DNA from: Lumnitzera littorea
Taxonomy: Eukaryota > Streptophyta > Magnoliopsida > Myrtales > Combretaceae
NCBI GenBank assembly: GCA_024138015.1
Contig: JAMXBB010000003.1
Span: 75,234,400 to 75,298,399 of the forward strand
Direction: 5' to 3'
DNA: 64,000 nt
Made by a program: the position numbers and the translations under genes. Shown here piece after piece: positions 1-11,699 of this stretch; position 1 is the first letter of the stretch; every line of letters starts with the position of its first letter. The notes beneath the pieces are model-generated. The model saw only the letters and a program-made list of their open reading frames with translations. It was not told where the DNA came from and did not search any database.

Positions 1-800
1 CTGCAAAGCTGGAGGAAGCTTACACAATCAAGTGGGAGAAGTAAGGCTTTTCTAGACTATTAATACAAGTTTAGTGTCAACTCCTTTTCAATTATGGGGG
101 AGGATAGCCTTGTAGTTAGGGATCTCCATCTTTGTTCGTACTACTTAAACGATTCATGGTTCCTTTTCCATAAGGCAACCAAGTCCATCATGGTTGGTGC
201 TACTTCAACATTGAACTTGTAATGTTCATAGAATGCCCTAATAAGCTTCTCCCATGTGTTACCTGATTCAAGTCGAGTTGGGTATACTAAGTTAAAGTTA
301 GACCTATCAAGATATCTTGGAAATTTTATACCATAAGTTGGTCATATTGCACGTACTTGCTCATCTTACGCATATACAACTTAGTATGTAGCTTGGGGCA
401 TCCAATCCCATCATACTTTTTAAATTCCAGTACTTTGAACTTTTTAGGGCAACTTCCATAGTCATAAGCAGAGAAATCTACGATATTAGCTTACTTAAAA
501 CCATCATAGCTTCCAAGCTTCTTCATCTTTTCAATGATCCATTGGGTTAACTTTCTTTCAAATTCTTTTAAACAGTCCTAATTGGCCCCTATCTTCATGT
601 CGATTGGGAATAAGTATGTATTAGGTTAGAAAGTTAAGTTGACCTTCAGATAAACTCCCTTTGATTCAATAGTCTTAAAAGTTGGATTAACTTTAGGATA
701 ACTCTCTTTTGCTTAAAGAGATGGAGCATTAACAATCTTCCCATAATGAACCCTAGAGCTTTCTTTGATTAATGGTGTTGTAGCTTTAAGTAAAGCAATA
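1..800 (-). pseudogene. Ogre/Tat-like Ty3/gypsy gag remnant
   Basis: Read on the minus strand, several frames together give a decayed Ty3/gypsy capsid of the type seen in Tat/Ogre elements. Recognisable pieces, N- to C-terminal, are CPKKFKVLEFKKYDG (about 450-405), CPKLHTKLYMRKMSKY (about 400-345), an FQDxLIG-like block (about 320), YTQLD (about 285), and TWEKLIRAFYEHYKFNVEVAP (about 265-195). These match the family pattern of a K/EFxKYDG block, a YxRKM block, a QDSLxG block and a W-x-LxxAFxxQYKxN block. Stops and frameshifts occur between blocks. Gag would form the virus-like particle. The fragment runs off the window at base 1, so pol, if present, lies to the left. Its 5' continuation is the material at 8034-10010, separated by the 806-8033 insertion. 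Family assignment is from remembered motif patterns, not a search. Confidence 0.7.
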
Positions 801-805
801 CTATC
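801..805. repeat. Left target-site duplication (CTATC)
   Basis: CTATC directly precedes TGTAATATCCC at 806, and CTATT (8034-8038) directly follows the GTGTGACA that ends at 8033. Four of five bases match, which supports a single insertion between them that split an older Ogre-like gag region. Confidence 0.6.
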
Positions 806-2300
806 TGTAATATCCCATAAATCAAAAATCCAGACATGAATATTTGAGTGTTAGAACAAAGCCCTATCCTTATACGATTAAGGTCAATAATCGATTTAGG
901 ACATTCGGAGAAAGTAAACCAATTAGGCTAGAAACTTGCAAGACATATGATAATCTTAATCGAGGAATTCTCGTATATTTAGAAATTCATAATATAATAA
1001 GAATTTCAAGAATAAAATTAAAATAGTGAGAATTTACTCTATATAAGACCCTAAAATCGAATTAGGACATTCATACCTAAATTTAGGGCTTTTGAGAAAA
1101 GTTATCCGATTAAGTCCAAACTTTACAACTAAGATAGAAAAGGTAGTTAAAGTAACCCGGCAAAATTAGATTTTGAAAATAATTACCTAAAATCCCAATT
1201 TTACCCTTAGAAGTTTGAGTACTTAATATAGCACAAATTTGCTCAAAACTCTTAAAATCGAGCTCGAAATGAAACGAGGACTTAGATATAAGTTAATTAA
1301 GCTATAAAATGAGAAAATATAATATAATTTACTATATGAGTATACACATATTTTTATGAGTATACTTAGTATAAATAATAATTATATACATAAATTAACT
1401 CGAAAGTCTAAAAATATATAATATGTAATGCCACATGACTCCGACTTGTTAACTTTTAAGTAGTTTATATCTTTTATAAAAATATATATATATGTTTATA
1501 AGTTAAGTCAATAGGTGTAGAATAATTTATACTAATGTTACTAGTTATCATAAGAATATAGATCTTAACAATAAAATAATTAGTATAATAATATTACTAA
1601 TAACATGAGATAATATGTAAAAGTAATTAAATTAGTATAAACTTAGTTGATCGGATATCCCCTCTTCATAAAATTGATTGGAAGCATTCATAAGTACCAA
1701 AATGTCTAAATTACATCTAGACATAGATATATGACCATATAAATTAATAAGAAATTAATTGAAAAATTTAATGCTTGAGACATATTCAAGAAATTATAAT
1801 TTATAACAGTGTTCATAGAATTAAGTCGAATTCTCATAACTAAGAGAAAATTTAAATGAAGTAATCGTATAGCTTTAATATTTCAAATTAAGCTTATTTA
1901 TATGAAACTTTCGTAGAAATATTGAGTTTATCACGTCAAATCACTATAACGTAGAATTTCATAATTTTAGATATAAGTTAGGATGAATCTTTTAGAATCA
2001 ATTACACGATCTTAATAATTAATATTAGTAAGTAAAATGTCATATAAGATGTATATAAATAAGTCCTAAATAATTAATATAACTTTACTACATATTATAT
2101 GTTACTAATATTTTTACTAATAATTACATGAAAACTCATTTGAAATAACAACATATGGGAAAAAAAATTTGCTATTTCAAATAATGTTTACGGTGAAACC
2201 ATAGAAAATTCTTTGATTATTCTAAAGATTTGAATGAGTACACAATAAAATACAATAGATTCACTAAAATAACTATTAAAAAAATAATATATATATAAAT

Positions 2301-2355
2301 CACCGCCTTTGCTAATGGCGGTGAAAGTTGGATATAAAATGGCTTCATAGCCATT
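2301..2355. other. Two adjacent hairpins inside the LTR
   Basis: CACCGCC (2301-2307) pairs with GGCGGTG (2317-2323), and AATGGCT (2338-2344) pairs with AGCCATT (2349-2355). The second hairpin is retained in the related LTR at 15313-15332 with different arms (ATATGGC/GCCATAT). Function unknown. Confidence 0.6.
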
Positions 2356-2388
2356 TCACCCAACAAAAACTAATAATTAGAATAAGTG

Positions 2389-2575
2389 GGGATGGGAAGA
2401 GAGAGAAAGAGAAGAGAGGGGAAGAGAGAAAGAGAGGAGGGAAGAGAGAGAGAGAGAGAAATGGAGAGAAAGAAAAATAATAATAAAAATAAAAGAAAAG
2501 AGAAAAAGAAAAAGAAAGAAGATGAAGAAGGAAAAAAAGAAAGGAAGAAGAAGAAAAGATGGCTCGATACTTTTA
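2389..2575 (+). repeat. Purine-only GA/GAAA tract
   Basis: An almost uninterrupted run of A and G (GAGAGA, GGAAGAGA and AAGAAAA units). The Lys/Arg/Glu-rich ORF here is a by-product of the composition. A tract of the same kind sits at the equivalent place in the LTR at 14478-17558 (15353-15463), so it is an inherited part of the LTR, not a random microsatellite. Confidence 0.8.
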
Positions 2576-3128
2576 GGTAACTTTGTTTTTATAATTATAA
2601 TTATTGTTTTTTTAATTGATATTTAATAGTTATAGAAAAGAAATACCCATTATTTCATTATTTTTCTAAATCAAGTATTTTATTTGTACCATTTCGTTCT
2701 TTTTTCGAATTATAAACTTGGAATATTAATAGTTATAAGACTTATATATTATTAACACCAATTTGTAAAATAAACGAATCTCCAGTAATAATCATTTACT
2801 ATAACTATTAAAGTTGAACTTTATATTCCTATAAATTTAATATTATTACTTTTGTAAAATTTGAGTATATATAATTTATTATATTTTGTGGCAAAATTGT
2901 GTGAAACTATATTTTTCATTACAAAATACGATATCAATAGGATATTGTTTGCTATACAATTTTATCTATATACTAAAATTAGAAATACCTTTTAGAGATA
3001 ATCTGTTAAATGAACGCGTAACCTGCATAATCAAGTTCATATAAACTCCACGATACTGACCTTACCAAAAATGAATCACTTTAGGTAATAAGATAAATGT
3101 TTTCCATAATATCACGAAAAATATCATT

Positions 3129-6100
3129 TGTCACATCCCGACATGGCACGGGATGCACCATCATACAAGAATGCCTATTGAAAACTTAACTCAACCTGCT
3201 TATTCATCAAAGGACAACATTGTTTACATAATAAAGCAGCTTCTACATTGGAGTTCAGCTGGATTTCCTATTACAACTTATGTGTACAATATAATATTTA
3301 CATCAAAACATGAACTAGCTTTTTCCTTTTCTTTGTCATCTTCATAGTAATAGGATTCCTGACTTAGTACAAGCTCCATATAAAAGTCACTGACTCTAAC
3401 TCACGCTCTCATTATATATATCCCTCCTTACTATTGGGACCTTTATGATATTATTAACCTGAGGATAAAATATTTTATCCCTTTAACTATTGAAGCTGAG
3501 TAAGAGTGGATAACTAACAACACAATATAGATAATATGATAGACAATATTGTATATCACAATTGAAACATTGCAATCACAACTTGCAAATTAAACTTCAC
3601 ATATACATTCGCCCAACCAGGCATTTACTGCTAGCAATGCAACATGCCATGCTCACGCAAGTGGTATGCATCGGTACCGATATCGTATGCCCTCTAAACT
3701 TCTTCCGGTTAATTGACATAGCCAAGCATTTGGATACAATGTTTCGGAGCCTAAGGCAATAAGAAGCTACTTGGGAGTAAGGCCCCCACCAAATTGGACT
3801 ATACATTGTAGTCTACCATTTTCAAAAAGGGTAACAAGGAGTTGCCTGGAGGTAAGACCCTCAACTTTACAAAATTAGACTACACACTGTAGTTCACCAA
3901 ATCAAAGTGGCAACACTGCCAAATTAGATTACATACTATAGTTTACCAAATTTGACTATCAAAATAGTCACAATGTTTGGGAAATGCAATCTATATGTTA
4001 CCAAAAACTAAGTTCATAAAGCCATGCTTTTTCCATGATCACTTAGAAGCCTCATTCTGAAATTTTTGACCCATAGGTCCCTTTTTATGCAATGCCATGC
4101 CATGATATGCAATAGCAACTTAAGAATATTAATTCGCACAATCAATCTTCTAGTTTTATTCAACCTAGTGAGCTAATTCTAGTTTTTCGAACTCTCCCTA
4201 GCAGAATTCTAGTATCTTACTTAGGATTTACTTAGGTGAACAACTAGAAGATTGAGTCAGTAATCACTTAACTTCCCTAGTTAGTACAATCATTCGTAAA
4301 CACAAATCATCACCCAACGTAGCAACGTAGCAACATAACAATTCAACCAAGGTACAATTACTGTCATTTATAATCACCACATCAGCATTCACCATAGTAG
4401 CATATCAGTTCACTCAAGATATACTCATATTCAATCAACACAGCATCAAATAGCGTGTTGTGTTATGAGTAACAATATATCTACTTTAAGCATGGGTTAG
4501 ATCCACTTACCTAGGTTTAGTAATAGTGCAAAATCCTAAACTTTATGACGTAGTCCTTCCTTACTTATCACACCTATGAAAATATGACACAGTCTTCAAA
4601 TCAAGTATAAGTCGAACCTAAACTATTATAAGCTTTCATTTCTGTGTTTTTAAACTTCATTTGATCATATTTTACTTATTTCTTATCCAATTTCAGTAAA
4701 CTTTATATCGTCACAATCATTATTTTAAGTACTATTAATATATATTAAGAAACAAGATTGATCAATATTTTCAAAAACCCAAAAATACCCTTTCGTATTA
4801 CAACTCAATTGTATGCTACCTTAATTCCGAAATTGACTCGAGTAAGCTTTAGTATTAAATTAAAAACCCCAAAAATCACACTTTCCAAACTTATCCTATA
4901 ACCCTTAATATACCCCAAAGTATTCATTTTACGTGAATTTGACAAGTATTTAACTAGTACTAATTACTATATTACATATTAAGCCAATATATAAGCTTAT
5001 ACTAGGAAAATATGTAATAAATAGTATATAAGCCCGATTAATTTCATGAAAAATCCTATGGACTCAAAAAAATATTTAGTTTAATTATTAATCATGAATT
5101 ATACTAATTTAGCTATTATATATTTTTACAAATATAGTGGTTTTAGTTCGAAATTATGAAAAATTAAGGAAAATAAACAAATTTAAGTATGAGATAAAAA
5201 TTAAATATTCTAAATATAATCATAAACATCCAAAAGTCTAAACATGTAAGGCTCATTCATTAATTTCATCAAAAACTAATTATTTCAGTAATTCGGTAAA
5301 ATTGGTAGTTTTATTCAAAATAATTATAAAAAATAGTAAACATGCTTAATTTCAAGAATTCTTGTTAACAAAATTAAATATATATATATTAGGTGTATTA
5401 CATACAAAATTGAGCTTAAAACAACATCATCTAATATTTATAAAAATTTATTCAATTTTCGCCTAAACAGGGCTTTTTCTTAAGGAATATTTACACTAAT
5501 TATTCAATTAAAATAAAATTACTACATTAATGTACACCTAAAATAACCTCAGAAAACTAAATTTCATAATTAATTGACAATATTTGATATTTTTAACAAA
5601 TTAAACAAATTACAGACAAAAAATTGGTTCACTTGAATCGACCGCCACCTAGCTACCGTTCCTAATCAGAATACCTTCTCTGGCCACCTTCTGTCAGACC
5701 TCTAAGCTGCTCCAACTCAGGTTATGGTTTGATACACAAACTACCCTAATCCAATTCCGACCCTATTTCTTGTTCTATTTTTATTTTATTTTTTTATAAT
5801 TTTTTCCCATTTTCTAAATTTATGTTCTTGTGTTTTTAGGTTTCTAGAATATTGCAAATGATGTTTGGAGCCCTATTTGTAGGTTTTAGGATTTTTTGCA
5901 TGTAAAAAGGTAAAATTACACATCTTAATTTCACATTTTCCTAGGTGTCATGTGTCATTCTCTCCTTAACCAAGTGTTGACTCATCATTTGCAATTAATC
6001 CTAACTTAACACATCATTTGGTGACTCACCCATTCAATTTTTTTATTAATTTTCCATTATTTTACCTAATTTTGATAATTTATTATTATATATATATATA

Positions 6101-6434
6101 TTTAATACATATAATGTATATCACATGTAATACATATATATTATGTATAATTCAACTTTATTTATTATTTTTGAAAATTAATTAACTTATCTCTAATATC
6201 TCACTATATTTAAAAGCTCGAATTTTATAATTATCGGCTTTATTGATAAATTAATATTTTTCTCAAATTAATATTTTTATATAGCTTATTATGAGAAATT
6301 GACTTTAGTTAAATTACTTCGTTTAACTTTTCTAACTTTACTGTGAAGTTTGAAATAAAACATATATTATAGACCGGTGCCCTAAATTTAGGAGCTCAAA
6401 TTCTAAAGTTCTAGAAATGGCTCAAAATTCTACA
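3129..6434 (-). mobile_element. Reverse-oriented long LTR nested in the 806-8033 LTR
   Basis: It begins TGTCACATCCCG at 3129, the reverse complement of the CGAGATGTGACA that ends the LTR at 17558. The sequence from 3131 to about 4600 is the inverted counterpart of about 16250-17558. The best block is 3640-3790 against 16920-17080, which includes a stretch reading AATAAGAAGCT followed by the repeated GGAGTAAG motif. Farther right, a TTATCTCTAA-TTCACTA-like block near 6190 resembles the end of other LTRs of the family (55410). The right end is uncertain: TACA at 6434 is my best guess and I find no clean target duplication. It contains no coding domain. Confidence 0.5.
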
Positions 6435-8033
6435 TTGTCCTCCAACATAATATAAACAATAGTAAATACTTTTTTATATAATCGAAACGATATAATATAA
6501 ATAATAATAAAACTATATATGTTAGATATTATTAAGTAAATTGCTATAACATATATCTCTATAATATTACGAATTTATGTACTACAATAACCTTATCGTA
6601 ATTGAAACGTGGTTTAACCAATTAAAACTACATTTTGATACGATCGAAACTATATATTATACGTAATAGTATAATTACATATATTATTAGTAATTAATAA
6701 CTTAACTTGACTTATATAATAAAATTATATATTACTATATACGAAAGTGATAATATACTTTATATATATACATATGTATATGTATAACCATTTTAGATAA
6801 AACCCTAATGTTTTCGTAGTTATTACGAAAACTAAATTTAGGTTTTATGTATATAAGACATAGCGATTAGATCGTTGATGACCCAAGGCTTTCGTGGTAA
6901 GCATCTGAGTAAGTAAGTGGGATCAATACTTCACAACATTTTGAGATATTATTTCAAAACATCTGTGGACTTTCATATGTATTAGCTTGTAATTGTAGCT
7001 TGTGCGTATGCGGTGTTTGTAGTTGGGTTTCGATTTGCTGTGATGAGAGTTGAGCTTCATGATATGGTTGTTCTGTGAATATTATTATACTTAAATTGTT
7101 TGAGCTTGGTTAATTACTCTAAAAATAAACTAACTCAAACTTGACTTAACATCTAACTTAATATGCATCGCAACCTATTAGGGAATAACAGTTAGGATTC
7201 TTAGGCTAAACACAGACTCCCTTCGATAAGGATAGTTGAAATGGTCCTTTCCCTACCTTTATCCAAACTAAGTGACAAGAGAGGAGGTTGCGAAAAGTTT
7301 GGGGGCCGTAGTTCGAAGGTAGTCCTGGGAGGAGATTGTTCTCCATTATACAAGCCTTGGTTTAGTTTCAATTCGCAAGTGTGTAACGTCCATCTACTCA
7401 ACCCGGATTAAAAGGGGTGAAATTTCTCTAATCTTATGACAGATTGGATAATGTCGTACGATGGTATTTGCTTATACATGTATTGCATCTAACCAACTTG
7501 ATTGAAAACCCTACTTATCATATGTTGAATGCATACTTTTGTCTTCGCCCCATTTACTAAGAAAATTGTCACTCATTCCCTTATAGTTTGTTTTATAAGT
7601 TTCAAATGGATTACAAGTGTCTTCCCAATACCAAAACATTAGTAAACTGGGATAGGGAGTGCGATGCAATAAGAAATGGCTAGTTATTGCCCTTAGTAAT
7701 AGCTTTCTTATCTTTTAAGGAAAACTACACAAAACTCCTTAAGGGGCTTGGTAGTTTTTAATATTCTAGTTTGTATATGAATTGATAGGTACTTGTAAGA
7801 TTTACTACTACTCTTTTATGAGGTCAAATTATAAGTTTATTTTTAACAAATTATTTTAGAAGATTACTCCAGAGGTTTATATCAAACGAGTATCAAATTG
7901 GATGCTTCAAAAGGGTAGAGTCGAGTACGCCTGGTATAAACTAGGTTTAAGATATCAGCTGTAAGGACAATTTCTATCTTTAGATGGTTCACACGATAGG
8001 ACTATTACAACTCTATCTTTTTGGGGTGTGACA

Positions 8034-8510
8034 CTATTAGCAAAGAAACTCAACTGCTTTGCGATTTTTCCCAAGATTCACTCCAAAGATCAAAACCACA
8101 ACTCAATGAGATCTATGAGTTCGAAGTTGAAATTGTTATTGTTATCCTTGGTATCGATGCTATCATTTCCTTAGTTGGCCATTTTGGTTTGAGAGCGGGT
8201 GCGAATTAGACTTCTTTGAAAGTCTTGACATTTAGGACCTATCTTTGCAACATGGTTTAAGAACACTTCTCAATAAGTTAGCAAAAATATATACACATTA
8301 TTTTTTTCTCTCTCTTTTTTTTCTTCTTTGTTTTTAAAGATAAGGAAGTGAAATAAATAAATAAATAAGTAAAAATGCAAGCATATATTGCATACGAATG
8401 CAAAAGAAGAGAACCAGCAATTAATTAGCAAGGTGGTAACTTCATTTATTATTTTGCAACTCTTAGATTTTCCATTACATTATTTCAAAAGGAAATACAT
8501 TGATAAAAAA
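8034..8510 (-). pseudogene. Ogre-like ORF1-gag junction and gag N-terminal remnant
   Basis: On the minus strand from about 8222 to 8040 a proline-rich, mostly open stretch (reading FAPALKPKWPTKEM, then SCGFDLWSESWEKS) resembles the low-complexity N-terminal arm that precedes the Ogre/Tat capsid. It ends at the LTR insertion point, and its continuation is at 805 and below. The remainder (8225-8510) is AT-rich with a pyrimidine tract (8302-8325) and shows no coding signal. A plus-strand ORF at 8021-8209 crosses the LTR boundary and is not real. Assignment rests mainly on position between ORF1 and gag. Confidence 0.4.
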
Positions 8511-10010
8511 TACACTTATTCCTAAGTCCTCTTAATATTCTTCTAGTGCTTGGCCGGTGATCTTTTTTGTTGATTATTGGGTCCTATTGCTACTCCTTTC
8601 CTCCTTTTTGGGTTAGGCTCAATTGCTTCTTCAAATTTTCTGAGTCTTCTTTAGGCTATCTTCAATTGGCATTCTAAGGCACGAGAATGTTAATTGGATT
8701 CTCAAAAGAGATTTTCCTACATGTCACGCTCCTTATAAATAACTTTTATAGGGGCCTGTACTTAATCCATGTAGGTTCGAATTTTAAGGTTTGGGTCTAC
8801 TAGAGTGGGTCGTATAATCTCTAGTGTTCAATATTGGATTTTCCCTACCTTATGGAGCTAATCACATAAATATTATTTGGTAACCCTATGCTTATTTGCT
8901 TCTCTCATTCATTCTCCCAAATCAATGTTAGAGCTGATCGACCTTGTTTCCTATAGTTTATTGATTGCTTGGAGTTTAGATATCTTCTATGGCATTGTTA
9001 GATGAAGATCTTCATAATCAAGGGTAGTTACATCCAGTGAAAGCCTATAGACTATGTCATGAACCCCTCCAAACTATGTGATCATGTTGTTTGGGTAATA
9101 ACTTGTACACCACTTCATCCCAATTATAGGGACTGCTTGATAACCCTTACAAACTAATATTAACCTTTAGAAGTTGCTCTACTAGCTGTCTATAAAATAT
9201 CAGCAACTTGGAACTTTCGTAGGACTTCAACCCAATAGTAAAGGGATTTCTCTTATAGTAAAAGGATTTTGTCGACAAATGAATCTATTAAGTTAATCCT
9301 GTAGGTGAACTCTCATTGGATTAAGTCAAGCCCGAAATACTTCATATTTCTTATAAATGAAACCATTAGTAATGCCATGCTAGTCTTAAGTACATCATCG
9401 TTTTTCCTTTTCAAGATATTTAAGCTTCTAACTTGCTTTGTGAGTAGGGTTGGGATGTAAGACTTTCCTTCAAGAAACTGTCTCACCAATTTTGCAACCC
9501 TAAAGTAGATAAGGAAGTTCCCATTTGGAAATAATATAGTCCTGAATGCGACCAAGATAAAAGCATTAATTTTATTCAGCCTCCAAGTTTTAGGATTGCC
9601 ACAAATGATGGTTTACTCATTAGAATTAAGTTCAGTTGTGAACCAAGCTTTCAAATCTACTAACTTGATATAATTCCCATTGCAATCTTTTAAGGCCCCA
9701 TTTACTTTAGCCTTCCTGATCCCTAAAAATTTTGAAAAAGCATTTATAGAGTCAACTTCCAAGTTGAGAGTGTATATTCTTTCCAAGAGAGGAGCTTGAA
9801 GCAATTGAGTATATTCTTCAAGTGTTAGGTTGATTAATTGAGCTTCGACTCAAAAAGCTACCTCTTTGGGATCCTAGAAATGAGTTAGGGCCCTAATTAG
9901 GTTTATCTTGATCTTAACCTAAGGAAGTGATATAATGGGCCTTATCTAATTGGTGATGATCTCTTGCTCTCTTAAGTTAAAGCATTGAAACCATCAATCC
10001 AGAGTAAGCT
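8510..10010 (-). pseudogene. DUF7745-like plant protein, decayed (Ogre ORF1 position)
   Basis: Minus-strand fragments follow the order of plant DUF7745 proteins. A TLEEYxxLLQAPLLERIYTL-like block (about 9840-9760) is followed by FLGIRKAKVNGALK (about 9730-9690), a CIPxxxLKxW-like block (9660-9630), FRTILFPNGNFLIYF (9550-9500), ILLTKQVRSLNILKRK-like residues (9440-9400), an EKYFGL-like block (9340), a WEVLRKFQVADILWTASW-like block (9240-9180), and PIIGMKWCTSYYPN (9130-9090). The C-terminus (about 8640-8530) is basic with KRRK, a possible nuclear signal. Two segments stay open for 63 and 80 codons; stops and shifts break the rest. The function of DUF7745 is unknown. It lies on the same strand as the gag remnant and downstream of the primer-binding site at 13.35 kb, the place where Ogre elements carry an extra ORF1. 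The link of DUF7745 to Ogre ORF1 is my inference. Confidence 0.65.
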
Positions 10011-10140
10011 TAGTATTGACACCTCATTTTTTTCATATTTTTTTCACTTTTTGCTAATTGAGCCAAGTTAATAAATAAACAAGAAAATACAAAATTAAAA
10101 AAATAAAATTAAAAGGAAAAATGAAAAAATAAAAAGGAGA

Positions 10141-10245
10141 GTCAAGTCGTATCGTGTCGTGTCGTCGTATCGTATCATATCGAGTCGTATCGTATCGTAT
10201 CGTATCGTATCGTTTCGTTTCGAGTCGCATCATATCGTATATCAT
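10141..10245. repeat. (CGTAT)n microsatellite
   Basis: About twenty copies of a 5-bp CGTAT/CGAGT/CGTGT unit, purest at 10184-10212. The unit continues in decayed form to about 10325 (GTCAAGTCA-like units). The minus-strand ORF here (repeated RYDTI) is only the translation of the repeat. Confidence 0.9.
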
Positions 10246-10325
10246 ATAAAGTTACGTCAAATTGTATCAAGTCAAGTCATGTTAAACCGAGTCACGTCAG
10301 ATCATTTAATATCAAATCAGATAAC

Positions 10326-11570
10326 GGTGTATGATTAATTTAATAAATCATTAAGTCATTTGAGAGTTGGGCTTTATTAAAATGATTTTAGCCCAATCAG
10401 ATTTAAAGTAGATTTTTATTTAATTTATATTGGGCCAAAATAGATTTAAAATTTATTAGATAAGTTATTAGGCTATATCTAATTAGATCAGATCAGGCTT
10501 AGCCTTGAAAAATAGGAAGCCTAGATTAGGTAGGGTTTCTAGAAGATAGGTTAAATCTTCATAGAATCGTAATCATATTTTCCGTATCTTCAATACAAAA
10601 GATACGATTAAGGGTTTATAAATAGCATGACAATGAGTGACGTTGGGGAGATTTTTATTAATTACACAATCTAACAAAACACTAATCTATCTACAATTCC
10701 CTAACCATAACCCTCAACAAAGCCACCTTCACGCCTTAATAAGCCTAACGCAATCATCCGAATTGTCAAGCCCCTTCAATCCACAAACTCGAGCAGCCGA
10801 AGTTTAAACTCCAGATCCAATTCCAAGGTACGGCCATCCCTTCACTTCAAATCACAATCTAATCCATATGCCAAACCAAAGACTAGTAGCCTTGACAGCC
10901 AACAATCCGTAATCGAAACCAAAATCACAATCGAAGATAATGCCAGCAGCTCCTCAATCCAAAACCAATTTGATATGCCATCAATTCCATACCAACATAA
11001 GCTTCTGGACATCCCAACACCAAACAAATCGAACTCCATAAAGCCATCCTCAATCTAACACGCTAATGAAATCCCCTTACCGTCTAGCACTTGCACCAAC
11101 TACAATTCCAATTCACAAAGCCATCCTTTATCTAAGCATCTGACCAAACTGCAGTACGTTGAATAGCACAAGAGCATTTGAAGCCACCCAATCCATACCC
11201 AATAGCAATCTGACCAAAGTCCATCCCCTAATCACCAATTTCCTTACAGCATAGCAACACATCTGCCTACACTACACAAGCTAACTACACCTTTACAATG
11301 CCGCATGTCCTCTCCCCATCAATCCAAACACACCAGAGACCACTTGCCCCTCACTTGTTACTGCATTGAACCACATGCTTGTACACCAAAGCCATAACTC
11401 ACCGACATCCCTTAATGCCAATATGTCCCCTTCACTGAGACCTACTGTACGTCCCTAATTGCTGCGATCCTACACACTGTACATAAACACACAACATACA
11501 CTTCAACTCACATAGCCTATACATACAAACATACAACCACAGCATTAATGCACTAACCATCTTACCCATG
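10326..11570. other. Unassigned TE-like segment, LTR-like promoter then C-rich leader
   Basis: No gene. 10330-10620 resembles the U3 of a plant LTR, with two GGGC(T/C)-flanked arms (GCTTTATTAAAATGATTTTAGC, an 8-bp imperfect inverted repeat around 10372-10394). After the TATA-like site the plus strand becomes C/A-rich (about 10690-11560: many CCAATCC, CCATAC and AACCAC words) and has no long ORF on either strand. This is 3 kb of sequence between the primer-binding site at 13.35 kb and ORF1, longer than expected for a leader, so it may be a further insertion (perhaps 10014 onward, beginning TGACACCTCATTTTTT). Boundaries were not found. Confidence 0.35.
10617..10625 (+). promoter_or_regulatory. 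TATA-box-like site TATAAATAG
   Basis: A good plant TATA consensus lying in LTR-like sequence, with a C/A-rich transcribed-looking region starting about 40-70 bases downstream. No coding region follows, so use is unproven. Confidence 0.35.
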
Positions 11571-11699
11571 ATCAATGGAGACAACAACCGATACACCCTC
11601 GATCACCTTCGTGATCAGTGCAAACAACAACCAACACACCCTCAATCATGACCATGATAAGTGGAAACAACAACCAATACGCCTTCAATCACACCTGTG
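11571..11699. repeat. Three 43-bp tandem repeats
   Basis: Units at 11571-11613, 11614-11656 and 11657-11699 are exactly 43 bp each, with no length change. Each contains the core AACAACAACC followed by ACACCCTC or its variant and ends GTG or ATG. Divergence among units is moderate and made of substitutions only. Confidence 0.85.

Larger units (their letters stand above)
806..8033 (+). mobile_element. Long solo LTR of Tekay/Del-like family, carrying a nested LTR
   Basis: The unit starts TGTAATATCCC and ends GGGGTGTGACA, imperfect inverted termini typical of plant Ty3/gypsy LTRs, and is flanked by CTATC/CTATT. Its left part (about 1430-2760) is colinear with 14495-15690 of another LTR in the same orientation. 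Its right part (about 6870-8033) resembles the 3' half of the LTR ending at 59576, including the CCTATTAGGGAA block (7177 versus 58769) and the ATTTCTCTAATCT block. No gag or pol lies inside, so it is read as a solo LTR. The excess over 3 kb is explained by a reverse-oriented relative inserted from 3129. The small ORFs at 844-1026 and 7201-7401 lie within it and look accidental. Confidence 0.65.

Noticed and set aside
2386..2580. 64-codon Lys/Arg/Glu-rich ORF
   Set aside because: Translation of a purine-only tract in an LTR; the same composition recurs at 15341-15538 without sequence conservation at the protein level.
3562..3806. Overlapping plus and minus ORFs, matched by a related ORF pair at 16882-17107
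   Set aside because: They recur because both lie in copies of the same LTR in opposite orientation; both strands are equally open and no protein family is recognisable.
8021..8209. 62-codon plus-strand ORF starting in the LTR
   Set aside because: It crosses the LTR/target junction at 8033 and is antisense to the gag N-terminal remnant.
10054..10245. Minus-strand ORF with repeated RYDTI
   Set aside because: It is the CGTAT microsatellite read in one frame.
10141..10245. Possible CRISPR-like array
   Set aside because: Contiguous 5-bp units without spacers in plant DNA: a microsatellite.
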